From JBBQSU01 sp038234815 (GTDB lineage: Bacteria > Planctomycetota > Phycisphaerae > Tepidisphaerales > Tepidisphaeraceae), in assembly GCA_038234815.1 (NCBI GenBank), contig JBBQSU010000113.1, positions 1 to 11,079 on the forward strand: a stretch of DNA of 11,079 nt, given 5' to 3'. The notes under the pieces were generated by a model that worked only from the letters and a program-made list of their open reading frames with translations, was not told where the DNA came from and made no database searches. The position numbers and the translations under genes are program-made. This document shows, in pieces, positions 1-8,300 of the stretch (position 1 is its first letter; the number at the start of each line of letters is the position of its first letter).

Positions 1-460
1 GATCGAGGTGATTGGTCGGCTCATCCATCAGCAGCAGATCCGGCTCGCCGGCCAGTTGCCGGACGATTGCCAGACGCTTGCGCCATCCGCCGGAAAGCCG
101 CGACACCGTGGATGACGGATCATCGAACCTGAACTTCGCCAGGAGGAGTTCGGCGCGGGCATGACGCTCGTGGTCGTCGAGGTGGGCATCGATCCCGCTG
201 GCCACGCAATCGATACAGGTGCCGCCTTCATCAAACGTATCTTCCTGCGGGACATAGCCGACGCGCAACAGCCTGCGCGACACAAGCTCACCTTCGTCGG
301 GCTGTTCCTGGCCGGCAAGGATGCGCAGAAGCGTGGATTTACCGGAGCCGTTGGCCCCAATGAGGCCGACGCGCTCGCCTTCGGAAAATCCGAGCGTGAT
401 GCCGGAAAACAGCAGGCGCGGGCCATAATGCTTGGAGAGATTTCGGCCGGTGAGGAGCAT
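1..460 (-). CDS. ABC-F family ATPase, N-terminal part (cut by left edge)
   Basis: The frame starts at ATG 460 and runs open to the left edge, giving about 153 residues of the first nucleotide-binding domain. It shows Walker A GANGSGKST (about residues 39-47), the ABC signature LSGGWRKRLAI (about 125-135) and Walker B with the ABC-F hallmark LLLMDEPTNHLD (about 142-153). There is no membrane segment. ABC-F proteins have two such domains and act on ribosomes or translation rather than in transport. The SGGW variant of the signature resembles the Uup branch, but half a protein cannot fix the subfamily. The start lies 44 bases after the stop of the upstream oxidoreductase on the same strand, so co-transcription is likely. 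The frame is open further upstream, up to the neighbour's stop, and no clear ribosome binding site precedes ATG 460, so the exact start is uncertain. Confidence 0.93.
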   Translation of the reverse strand, partial: MLLTGRNLSKHYGPRLLFSGITLGFSEGERVGLIGANGSGKSTLLRILAGQEQPDEGELVSRRLLRVGYVPQEDTFDEGGTCIDCVASGIDAHLDDHERHARAELLLAKFRFDDPSSTVSRLSGGWRKRLAIVRQLAGEPDLLLMDEPTNHLD

Positions 461-504
461 TCGGTGTTTGGGTGTGAAAGGGTTCGGTGAATGTGTCGAG
501 TCGT

Positions 505-1725
505 TTATGCCGCCGGCCCGGCGAAGTGGTTATAGCCGCGCAAGTCGCGCTTGCCCGCTGGCACCGTCCACTCAGCCAGGCCGGTTTCATCCGGCAACTG
601 GTGCTTAGCCACACACGCATCAAAAAGTTGATCGATTCCCGGCACGGCCCGGAGGATTCGGTCGTCCGACTTGATCTGCGTGGCGAACGATTCAGGGATG
701 GTGCGCACCGGCGTGGCTTCTGAAGCGCCATTGGTTGCAATCAGGTGTGACTTGGCTACTTCCAGCGTGGCCAGGTGCGATTCTCGGTCTTCCACCCCGC
801 GGACCAGTCTGGCAAACCGCCGCACCATCGCCGCACGGTCGGTGTTGGGAATGTCCAGCCGCCTCACCGTGCCGTCGTTCATAATGACCTCGACCGCCTC
901 GCCCACGCGACAGCGCATCGTGCCCCGCTGGCAGTGGATTACCGTCTCTATCGTCACTTCTTTTTCGCTGGCGTGCGAGAAAAGCACGAGCATGGAAGCG
1001 CCCTTCGCTGTTTGAATGCGCAACGCGCAAGTGTCGTAGTTTTCGATCGGGTTGGCGCGATAAAGCTCGGCTTCGATGGACACTGGCGTGTCAGCACTGT
1101 CATAGGTCTCACCCAGCAAAAAAAGCGGCAACATGATGTAATGGGCCATGGCATTGTTGGCCGGTGAATCCAGTACCCAAGTTTGCCCGATCTTCAGTTT
1201 GCCGGCCCAGGCGTTGCGGGCGTAATACTGACTGTCGCGAGGCCAAAGCCCGCGCACCGTCACTGACCGAACTGGCCCCAGCGTGCCATCCAGCAGCAGC
1301 GTTTTCATCGCATGGGTCGCCGGCTCGTAAATATCTTGAAATGCCACTGCAGTCGGTAGCCTGGCCTGATCGCGGGCGGTGATCATAGCGGTGAGATCGT
1401 CAATCGTGCCGGTGATCGGTTTTTCACACATCACCGCCTTGCCCGCGGCCAGGGCCTGCTGCGTAAATGGCAAATGCAGATGGATGGGCAACGGCAGCCA
1501 CACCGCTTCGATCGGCTCGGCCAGCAGGTCTTCGTATCGCGAGAAAACCTTGATCCCGCGGGCCTGAAGCTCGGCTATCTTCTGGGCGTGTAGTTGCTGC
1601 GCGGGTTCGCAAACGCTTGTGAGCTTCACCGGCGCATCGACCAGTGCGCTATCGCGTTCCAAAAATCGCAAAATCGCTGCAGCATATCCACCCAGCCCGC
1701 ACAATCCGAACACCACCGATTTCAT
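505..1725 (-). CDS. Gfo/Idh/MocA family NAD(P)-dependent oxidoreductase
   Basis: A 406-residue protein. The N-terminal Rossmann fold opens at once with GLCGLGGYA (residues 7-15), the dinucleotide-binding glycine motif. The family motif EKP lies at 101-103 (AVMCEKPITGT), where the lysine is usually catalytic or contacts the cofactor. The C-terminal alpha/beta domain contains DSPANNAMAHYIMLPLFLLG, matching the family region that normally carries an active-site histidine. Members oxidise or reduce sugars, inositols and related polyols using NAD(P); the substrate cannot be read here. The frame is open back to 1824, but ATG 1725 is preferred: the Rossmann fold starts right after it, GGAG lies five to six bases upstream, and the longer version would overlap the end of the preceding gene. 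It lies 71 bases after that gene and 44 before the ABC-F gene, all on the minus strand. Confidence 0.92.
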   Translation of the reverse strand: MKSVVFGLCGLGGYAAAILRFLERDSALVDAPVKLTSVCEPAQQLHAQKIAELQARGIKVFSRYEDLLAEPIEAVWLPLPIHLHLPFTQQALAAGKAVMCEKPITGTIDDLTAMITARDQARLPTAVAFQDIYEPATHAMKTLLLDGTLGPVRSVTVRGLWPRDSQYYARNAWAGKLKIGQTWVLDSPANNAMAHYIMLPLFLLGETYDSADTPVSIEAELYRANPIENYDTCALRIQTAKGASMLVLFSHASEKEVTIETVIHCQRGTMRCRVGEAVEVIMNDGTVRRLDIPNTDRAAMVRRFARLVRGVEDRESHLATLEVAKSHLIATNGASEATPVRTIPESFATQIKSDDRILRAVPGIDQLFDACVAKHQLPDETGLAEWTVPAGKRDLRGYNHFAGPAA

Positions 1726-1728
1726 ACT

Positions 1729-1743
1729 GACTCCAAAAGAGTC
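1729..1743 (-). promoter_or_regulatory. Hairpin enclosing the ribosome binding site of the oxidoreductase gene
   Basis: Read on the minus strand, GACTC and GAGTC form a perfect 5-bp stem around the loop TTTTG, ending three bases before ATG 1725. The presumed Shine-Dalgarno GGAG consists of the last loop base and the start of the 3' arm, so folding would hide it. A five-pair stem is weak, so this is a possible translational control element only. Confidence 0.35.
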
Positions 1744-1796
1744 GGGCCATTCTACAGCGGCTTGACGAAATCTCGAAGGCACCGGGATAAATGATT

Positions 1797-3722
1797 TCAG
1801 GAGCAGGACTTGAACCGTGCGCACAGCGATTCGGCGATTTGGCCGGCCCGCGCGGGTGTGATGAGTGATTTGCGATAGGTCAGCACCACACTTAATTGGT
1901 CCCCCAGCGTCGTCACGGCAAGGGCGACGGGCACCATCGGTCCGGTGGGGGCCACGCGCTCGTATCGGAGGAGGGTGCCGGTGCGCTGCAGTTCAACCAA
2001 CTGGGGATCGAGCAGGTTGACATTGGAGACCCCGGCGGCCAACGGCATTTCTTTTCGGAAGAAGTGGTACATTTCTTCGACGCTGCTGAAGTAAGCCGCG
2101 ACGCTGGCGGCGAACAGGCGCAGGAAGCTGGTGGCAGCCAATCGCTGTTGGCGAATGCGCTGGTTTTGCCTCGATACGCTTTTCAGCAGTCGTGGCCAAT
2201 CACGGAGAGCCCGCGGCAGGGCGCTGGCGTGCGTTAGGCCAAGAAACAGGCCAAAACCGCAGGATAGGTCGACACGGGTGAGCGGGCGAATGTTGACGAC
2301 GTTTCCTACCGCCAGTCGCTGGCGCTTCCTACGGGTCTGCGTGGGTACATGCCGACTGGCAGCTTCCAACAGTCCGGCCATAAACAGATCATTCACTTTC
2401 ACGCCCTGCCTGCGGGCCTGATCGCGCAGCGCTAGCGCGCCGAGCGGGAACTGAAGCCGCAGAACTTCGACCCTCGGTTCGTTGATGCCTTCACTGCTGA
2501 CTTTTTTCATCTGCCGGAATTCGCAGAAGGATCGCATGAGGTGCAATAGCCCGCCCAGCAAGTCCCATCGCGCCGCAGCCGGTGAAAAAGCCCGCCAATA
2601 GCCTACATCGGTCGGGGAAACCTGGGGGGCTAATGTACCCTTGGCCTGAAGTCGCAACAGCAACTGTAGTAATAGCATCCGCAGGGAGTGCGCGTCGCCG
2701 ATCCAATGGGAATAAGTCAGCCCGAGGTGGTACATGCCCGCGGCCTGTTGAACGAAAATCCGCAGCGGGACGGTATTGGATGCGAACGGAGTGTTTAATT
2801 CTTCAGCAGCAACTGAGTTGAAGTCGTTGCCGGCATTTAACAGCCGCGGCGCCAGACTTTGCCCGGGCGAAACGGGCTGGTAGGCATACTTCCTGCCGGT
2901 CGCGGTAACGTTGCCGAGTCTGGCTGCCGAGAGTGTCTCCCGCCAGGCCTGTTCCATTTGCGGCAAATCGGCAACGCCGGCCAGGCTCAGGATGTGAATT
3001 GCGTTGTACGGATGTGCCTGGTCCCACCATCGCATCAGGCGCTGAAAGAGATTGAGGGAAAGGCCGTTTGACAGGCCCTCGGCGGCCGCGCGGACGGTCC
3101 CTTGGGGCACATAAGGCTGGAAAGATCGCGGAAACAATCCGCCGGTGTTTTGGAGGTAGTGCGCGTAGATCTCGCCGTGCAGGCCCACCAGGTATCGCTC
3201 TTCCCGGCGAGCTTCCCATGCCAGCAGGCTGATATGAATCGCACCAATGGCAAACATCGCGGGTGAGGGAAGCGTCGCCACCGACGCCAGCATCATCAGC
3301 ATCGAGAGGGCATAAATTGGATGTCGCACGTAAGCAAACGGTCCGCCAAAAATCAGCGCGGTTTTCTCGCCGGGGTCGATCCCCATTCGCCAGCTCGATC
3401 CCATCTTTTGCCAGCAGACCAGGGTGGCAACGAAGCAGATGCCGGCCAGCAGCGCGCAGGGCAGAGCGATGAGGCCATTATCGAATACGGGGGACAGAAA
3501 TCGCGGAGGCGAATCCAGCACGGTGGCTAGCAGAGGCAGAATAATCCACAAGCCCACGACCGGATTCCAGATCAGGCGCAGCCATTTGCCGGTCCGCTCG
3601 CGGGGGATGAAGTTGGCCGCGCGGCCCGTACGCTTTCGCTGCTTGCGCACCATGCGCAACACCCGTGCCCAATAGGCCGCGATGAAGATCGCCAGCAGAA
3701 ATGTGGCCAGTCGCTCAATCAT
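1797..3722 (-). CDS. Membrane protein fusing an isoprenylcysteine-methyltransferase-like domain to a condensation/acyltransferase-like domain
   Basis: A 641-residue protein in two parts. Residues 1-200 are rich in hydrophobic segments (about 5-20, 52-70, 84-104, 137-170). They carry the ICMT/PEMT-type signature GGPFAYVRHPIYAL (126-139, core RHP at 133-135) followed by EERYLVGLHGEIYAHY (174-189), as in S-adenosylmethionine-dependent methyltransferases of membrane substrates. Residues from about 210 to 641 are soluble-looking and resemble the CoA-dependent acyltransferase/condensation superfamily. YSHWIGDA (337-344) fits the HHxxxDG active-site motif with H339 and D343 kept, the first His replaced by Ser and the Gly by Ala. 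VKVNDLFMAG (441-450), GNVVNIRP (473-480) and the C-terminal LSVVLTYRKS (610-619) fit the rest of that fold. The gene starts 8 bases inside the end of the lipoprotein hydrolase gene, implying coupled translation. Function is inferred: methylation plus acyl transfer on a lipid or ester. The substrate is unknown. Confidence 0.85.
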   Translation of the reverse strand: MIERLATFLLAIFIAAYWARVLRMVRKQRKRTGRAANFIPRERTGKWLRLIWNPVVGLWIILPLLATVLDSPPRFLSPVFDNGLIALPCALLAGICFVATLVCWQKMGSSWRMGIDPGEKTALIFGGPFAYVRHPIYALSMLMMLASVATLPSPAMFAIGAIHISLLAWEARREERYLVGLHGEIYAHYLQNTGGLFPRSFQPYVPQGTVRAAAEGLSNGLSLNLFQRLMRWWDQAHPYNAIHILSLAGVADLPQMEQAWRETLSAARLGNVTATGRKYAYQPVSPGQSLAPRLLNAGNDFNSVAAEELNTPFASNTVPLRIFVQQAAGMYHLGLTYSHWIGDAHSLRMLLLQLLLRLQAKGTLAPQVSPTDVGYWRAFSPAAARWDLLGGLLHLMRSFCEFRQMKKVSSEGINEPRVEVLRLQFPLGALALRDQARRQGVKVNDLFMAGLLEAASRHVPTQTRRKRQRLAVGNVVNIRPLTRVDLSCGFGLFLGLTHASALPRALRDWPRLLKSVSRQNQRIRQQRLAATSFLRLFAASVAAYFSSVEEMYHFFRKEMPLAAGVSNVNLLDPQLVELQRTGTLLRYERVAPTGPMVPVALAVTTLGDQLSVVLTYRKSLITPARAGQIAESLCARFKSCS

Positions 3723-4353
3723 GATCGTCCTGACAAACGGTGAGAACGCGTTGAACGATTGCCCGCTGAAGTTGGCGCTGGCGCGTCATGTTCCAGTGCG
3801 ACAGGTTGGCATCATGCAGGTCATTTGGCGAGGTCCAAAGATTGAGATTTTCAACGCGTGGACATGATGTGAAGTCAGATTGAAGGGCTTGACCTTTGAA
3901 AAATGGATAGCTCAAGAAGCCGGGCCGGGCTTGAAACACGTTCCAGCATTGCCGCACGTTAGGAGGGACCGGCGGCGGGTAAACCGGATCGAGCGTAATC
4001 AGCAGATCGACGCTTGCGCCGGAACGATCGAGATCGCGTGCCAAGCCGATGGCAACGTCGGCGCCCATCGAGTGGCCGATGAGGATCAAGCGGTGGCCCC
4101 TGCGGCCCGACGGCACGTCCAACGCCACGTCGCGCCAGCACCAATAGGGCAATACAAATGCCTCAATCCCCGCTGAACGACATTCTGCGGCCATTTCGTC
4201 AAGGCCTCGTGAGAAAATCCCGCCAACTCCGCCTCGAAAGAGGTAGACCTGGGCCGCAGAATGTTCTGCCAGAATGCGCCCAGAGGTGTTGCGTGATGAC
4301 GTGACGCACCCCGTGAGCATGAAGAGCAGGACAATGCTGACGATGCGTGTCAC
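3715..4353 (-). CDS. Lipoprotein alpha/beta hydrolase (lipase/esterase-like)
   Basis: A 212-residue protein starting at GTG 4353. The start is chosen because a short basic-hydrophobic signal peptide follows directly and GAGGAAA lies about seven bases upstream; the frame is open back to 4509 but those residues look non-coding. The signal ends in lipobox LTGC (residues 13-16), so the mature protein should be a lipoprotein anchored through Cys16. GHSMG (about 93-97) is the GxSxG nucleophile elbow with Ser95. Asp122 in LITLDPVY and His186 in LSHWN are candidates for the rest of the triad. VYLFRGGVGG near residue 36 fits the first strand and oxyanion region. The fold suggests hydrolysis of an ester or thioester at the cell envelope; the substrate is unknown. 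It overlaps the downstream fusion gene by 8 bases and has its own promoter candidate, so the two likely work together. Confidence 0.85.
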   Translation of the reverse strand: MTRIVSIVLLFMLTGCVTSSRNTSGRILAEHSAAQVYLFRGGVGGIFSRGLDEMAAECRSAGIEAFVLPYWCWRDVALDVPSGRRGHRLILIGHSMGADVAIGLARDLDRSGASVDLLITLDPVYPPPVPPNVRQCWNVFQARPGFLSYPFFKGQALQSDFTSCPRVENLNLWTSPNDLHDANLSHWNMTRQRQLQRAIVQRVLTVCQDDHD

Positions 4354-4386
4354 GCGTTGCTTTCCTCGCCGGGGACCAGTGCCATC

Positions 4387-4415
4387 ACTATAGAGATCGC
4401 GCCAAACTGCGGCAA
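4387..4415 (-). promoter_or_regulatory. Sigma-70-type promoter candidate for the hydrolase/fusion unit
   Basis: On the minus strand, TTGCCG (4415-4410, 4 of 6 to TTGACA) and TATAGT (4392-4387, 5 of 6 to TATAAT) are separated by exactly 17 bases. A transcript would begin near 4380, leaving a leader of about 26 bases that includes the GAGGAAA ribosome binding site before GTG 4353. It lies in the 68-base gap after the biotin ligase gene. This was judged by eye against the consensus. Confidence 0.5.
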
Positions 4416-4421
4416 ATTCGT

Positions 4422-5303
4422 TCAAAGGATGACCTGTCCAGACAGTACGCGATGCAAGGTCGATCCGTGCCGCAGCCGCAGGCGACCGATCGTATCCAGC
4501 CCTTCGCAAATCCCGGAGACGGCCGGCTCCCCAGGCGCATTCAGCACCGTTACCTTGCGGCCCACCAATGCGTGATGCTCGTCATACCGCTGGAGCAAGT
4601 GCGCGACCGGATGCTGAGGCCGATGACTGAGCATGGCATGAAGGTGTCTGGCGAGCACGCAGGTGGCGAGCGTCATATCGATGCAATGTCCGCGGACCTG
4701 GCGGAGGGACCCGACGCGATCGCGCAAATCCTTCGGCGCGCCCGCCGGGTCCATATTCACATTCAGGCCAATGCCGACCAGATCAGCCCGTTCCAGGCGC
4801 TGGCAGAGCAGACCAGCGATTTTGCGACCGTCGAACAGCACGTCATTTGGCCACTTTAGTTGGATGGAGCCCTTGCCGGAAATTTCGGCCGCGGCATCAC
4901 GCACGGCCAGGCCGGCAAGCAGCGGAATATGATGCGGTTGATGGTGATCGTGAATGGGAAACACGAAAGTAATGGTGAGGCAACCGGCACTCGACCACCA
5001 GACGTGCATTCCGCGGCCTCGGCCGGCGGTCTGGCGGGGCGTTAACACGGCCGCCGGGGCATACAGATCGCCACGAATGCGCATCGCGAAGGCGTGGTCA
5101 TTGGTGCTGCGCAGCGTCGGAAAAAAGTGCAGCCGGAAAGGCTTGATCCCCGTTCGGAGCTCGTTCAGGCGGAAGCGATTGCACGTTGCCAACTCGCCGG
5201 ATGGCGTGCTTTCGTAATTGCTGTCGGTTCTGGAGGATAATCTGGCGCCGGTCTGCATCTCAAAACCCGTGTTGCGTTCCATCCTGCCGCGCCGCTGATT
5301 CAT
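4422..5303 (-). CDS. birA: Biotin--[acetyl-CoA-carboxylase] ligase, without DNA-binding domain
   Basis: A 293-residue protein that attaches biotin through biotinyl-AMP to the lysine of carboxylase carrier domains. Family motifs appear in order: RSTNDHA (65-71), the biotinyl-AMP loop QTAGRGRG (91-98), the catalytic KWPNDV (150-155), GRKIAGLL (159-166) and GIGLNVN (177-183). A C-terminal SH3-like domain (about 248-293) carries ICEGLDTIGRLRLR. The first 55 or so residues show no winged-helix DNA-binding domain, so this is a monofunctional ligase and not a repressor like Escherichia coli BirA. Its ATG overlaps the pyruvate carboxylase TGA as ATGA, so the ligase is probably translated by ribosomes ending on its own substrate. 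Later in-frame ATGs (residues 8 and 16) could be the true start. The loop reads GRGRGMHVW where GRGRRGR is common, a modest deviation. Confidence 0.93.
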   Translation of the reverse strand: MNQRRGRMERNTGFEMQTGARLSSRTDSNYESTPSGELATCNRFRLNELRTGIKPFRLHFFPTLRSTNDHAFAMRIRGDLYAPAAVLTPRQTAGRGRGMHVWWSSAGCLTITFVFPIHDHHQPHHIPLLAGLAVRDAAAEISGKGSIQLKWPNDVLFDGRKIAGLLCQRLERADLVGIGLNVNMDPAGAPKDLRDRVGSLRQVRGHCIDMTLATCVLARHLHAMLSHRPQHPVAHLLQRYDEHHALVGRKVTVLNAPGEPAVSGICEGLDTIGRLRLRHGSTLHRVLSGQVIL

Positions 5304-8300
5304 TGCAATTTCACGAGCAGGTCTTTTGCGGTGACGACCGATCCCTGTTTGACCAGCACGTCACCGACGACCGCATCGCGCGGGCTATAAACGGCCGTTT
5401 CCATCTTCATGGCTTCGATGCTGAGCAACCGCTGGCCGACCTTGACAGTTTGCCCGCGTTCCACGGCCACGTTGGAGACTTTTCCTGGCATGGGGGCCGC
5501 GATCTCACTCGGATCGTCCGGGTCGGCCTTCGGGTGCTTGTGCAAATTTCCCTGCATCGATCGGTCTTCCACGCGAACCTCTCGCGGTTGGCCGTTCAGC
5601 TCAAAAAAGACAGTGCGCATCCCGTCCTCATGCGGATCGCTGGTAGTCAGAAATTTCACGATCAACTGCTTGCCGGGTTCGATCTCAACGGTAACTTCTT
5701 CCTCGTTCTGAAGGCCGTAGAAAAACGCCGGGGTCGGGATCAGGCTGATGTTGTCGTACTGACGCAGAAGCTTGTCGTAATCGACGAAAACCTGCGGATA
5801 CATCAGATAAGACATCAAGTCGTTTTCATCCGGCGCGCGATCGATCTTCTTTTCCAGTTCATGGCGAGCCTTTTTCAAATCCACCTTCGGCATGGTCTGG
5901 CCGGGTCGGCCGGCCAGAGGTTTGGCACCGGCCGAATCGAGGATAATCTTCTGCAGCACCCGCGGCCAGCCGTCTTCGGGGTGGCCAAGCATCCCCTGCA
6001 TCATTTCGACCACGCTCTTGGGGAAATTGAGCTTGGATTTAGGCGCCAGCACGTCGGTGGCGGTGAGATTGTTCGTCACCATGAATAGCGCCAGGTCGCC
6101 GACCACCTTGCTGGACGGCGTGACTTTCACGATGTCCCCGAACATCTCGTTCACTCGGGCATACGCGTCGGCGATTTCGTGCCAGCGGCCGTCCAGGCCA
6201 AGGCTCTTGGCTTGTTGTCGCAAGTTGGTGTATTGCCCGCCGGGCATCTCGTGATCGTAGACCTCGGCCGATCCGGCTTTCATGCCCTCTTCAAAGGGAT
6301 AATACTGCTCGCGCACGGCTTCCCAATAATCGCTCAGTCGGTTGAGCTGATGCACGTCCAGTCCCGAATCTCGCGGCGTGTGCTTCACCGCAGCGACCAT
6401 GCTGTTGAGGTTCGGCTGACTGGTTAATCCACTCATGGATGCCAGTGCGCCATCGACAATATCCACACCAGCATCGGCGGCGCGCAACAGCGTCGATGCG
6501 TTTACCCCGCTCGTATCGTGCGTGTGGAAGTGAATCGGCACGTCCACTTCGTCGCGCAACGCTTTCACCAGCATGTGCGCGGCATAAGGCTTGCACAATC
6601 CGGCCATGTCCTTGATGCCCAGGATGTGCGTGCCCATCTTCACCAGCTCGCGGGCCATTTTTACGTAATATTTCAAGCTATATTTGGATCGCCGGGGGTC
6701 AAGAATATCCCCGGTGTAGCAAATCGCGGCCTCGCAAATGGAATTGGTTTGCTCGCGGACCGTCTGGACGGCCACCTTCATGTTTTCGGTCCAATTGAGC
6801 GAATCAAAAATTCGAAAAACGTCCATCCCGGCTTCGGCCGAACGCTTGACGAATTCGCGGACGACGTTGTCGGGATAGTTGGTATATCCGACGGCGTTGC
6901 TGGCCCGAAGCAGCATTTGCAGCAGGATGTTGGGGATGCGCCCGCGAAGCACCGCGAGTCGGTCCCAAGGGTCTTCCTGCAAGAACCGCATGGCCGTGTC
7001 GAAAGTCGCCCCTCCCCACATTTCCAAACTGAACAGGTCCTTTTCAAGATGGGCGGTGGCATCTGCGATGTGCAGCATGTCGTACGTGCGCACGCGCGTC
7101 GCCAAAAGCGACTGGTGGGCGTCGCGCATCGTGGTGTCGGTAAACATCAGCCGTTTTTGCTTGCGGACCCAGTTGCAGAAGGCCTCAGGCCCCAGTTCCA
7201 AGAGCTTGTTGCGTGTGCCCGGCGGGGGGGCAACGCCGACCGGATAGCTGGGGATTTCCGGCTTGCGCAATTTCTTCTTTGGATCAAACTTCCCCTTCAC
7301 ATCGGGCCGGCTGTTGACGATCACGTCGCCGAGGTACGACAGAATTTTCGTGGCCCGATCCCGCTTAGGCCGGAAATTGAACAGTTCGGGCGTGGTATCG
7401 ATAAAAGTGGTGGTGGCGTCACCGGCCACAAATTTCGGGTGCAGAATCAAGTTTTCCAGAAACGGGATGTTGGTTTTCACCCCGCGGATGCGGAACTCGC
7501 GAAGTGCCCGGTCCATCCGCTTGATGGCTTCAGAAAATGTTGAACCCATCGCCGTGCATTTGACAAGCAACGAGTCGAAGTAGGGGGTGATGACGGCCCC
7601 GCCATAGGCGCTCCCACCGTCAAGGCGAATACCAAAGCCGGCGCTGGATCGATACGTTGAAAGTCGGCCGTAATCAGGGATGAAATGGTTTTCCGGGTCT
7701 TCGGTGGTGATACGGCATTGCATCGCATAGCCCCGCGGGGTGATCTTCGCCTGAGCGGGGATGCCGATGGGCGCTTCATGGAGCTTGTGTCCCTGGGCGA
7801 CGAGAATCTGTGTCTTTACGATGTCGATCCCGGTCACGCATTCGGTGACGGTGTGTTCGACCTGCACTCGCGGATTGACTTCAATGAAGAAGAATTCCCC
7901 TGAGTCGGCGTCGACGAGATATTCGACCGTGCAGGCGTTGTAATAGTGGATCGCGCGGGTAAGACGCACCGCAGACTCGCAAATCGCCCGGCGCAGGTCT
8001 TCGGAGAGATTCACGCTGGGCGCGATCTCCACCACCTTCTGGTGACGCCGCTGTACTGAGCAATCGCGTTCCCACAGATGAACCAGATTGCCATGCTTGT
8101 CGCCCATGATCTGCACTTCGATGTGCTTGGCGCGGGCAATGTAGCGCTCGATGAAGACCTCGGTCCGGCCGAAGGCCCCGCCGGCTTCGCGTTGGGCTTC
8201 TTCCAACTTGGAGGCCAATTCTTCAGGCTTGCGGACGACGCGCATGCCGCGCCCGCCGCCGCCGAAGCTAGCCTTGAGAATGATCGGGTAGCCCACTTCT

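Noticed and set aside
1726..1824. Longer N-terminus for the Gfo/Idh/MocA gene
   Set aside because: The extra 33 residues precede the Rossmann start, overlap the preceding gene, and lack the GGAG found before ATG 1725.
4354..4509. Longer N-terminus for the lipoprotein hydrolase
   Set aside because: It would bury the lipoprotein signal behind 52 charged residues and overlap the biotin ligase. GTG 4353 with GAGGAAA fits better.
5186..6088. Plus-strand open frame of 300 codons
   Set aside because: It lies antisense to the end of the pyruvate carboxylase, including the intact biotin domain. It is a shadow of that codon pattern and shows no family motifs.
6518..7543. Plus-strand open frame of 341 codons
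   Set aside because: It lies antisense to the carboxyltransferase domain of pyruvate carboxylase, whose metal-binding motifs are all intact on the minus strand. The His/Gly/Val-rich translation is typical of an antisense shadow.
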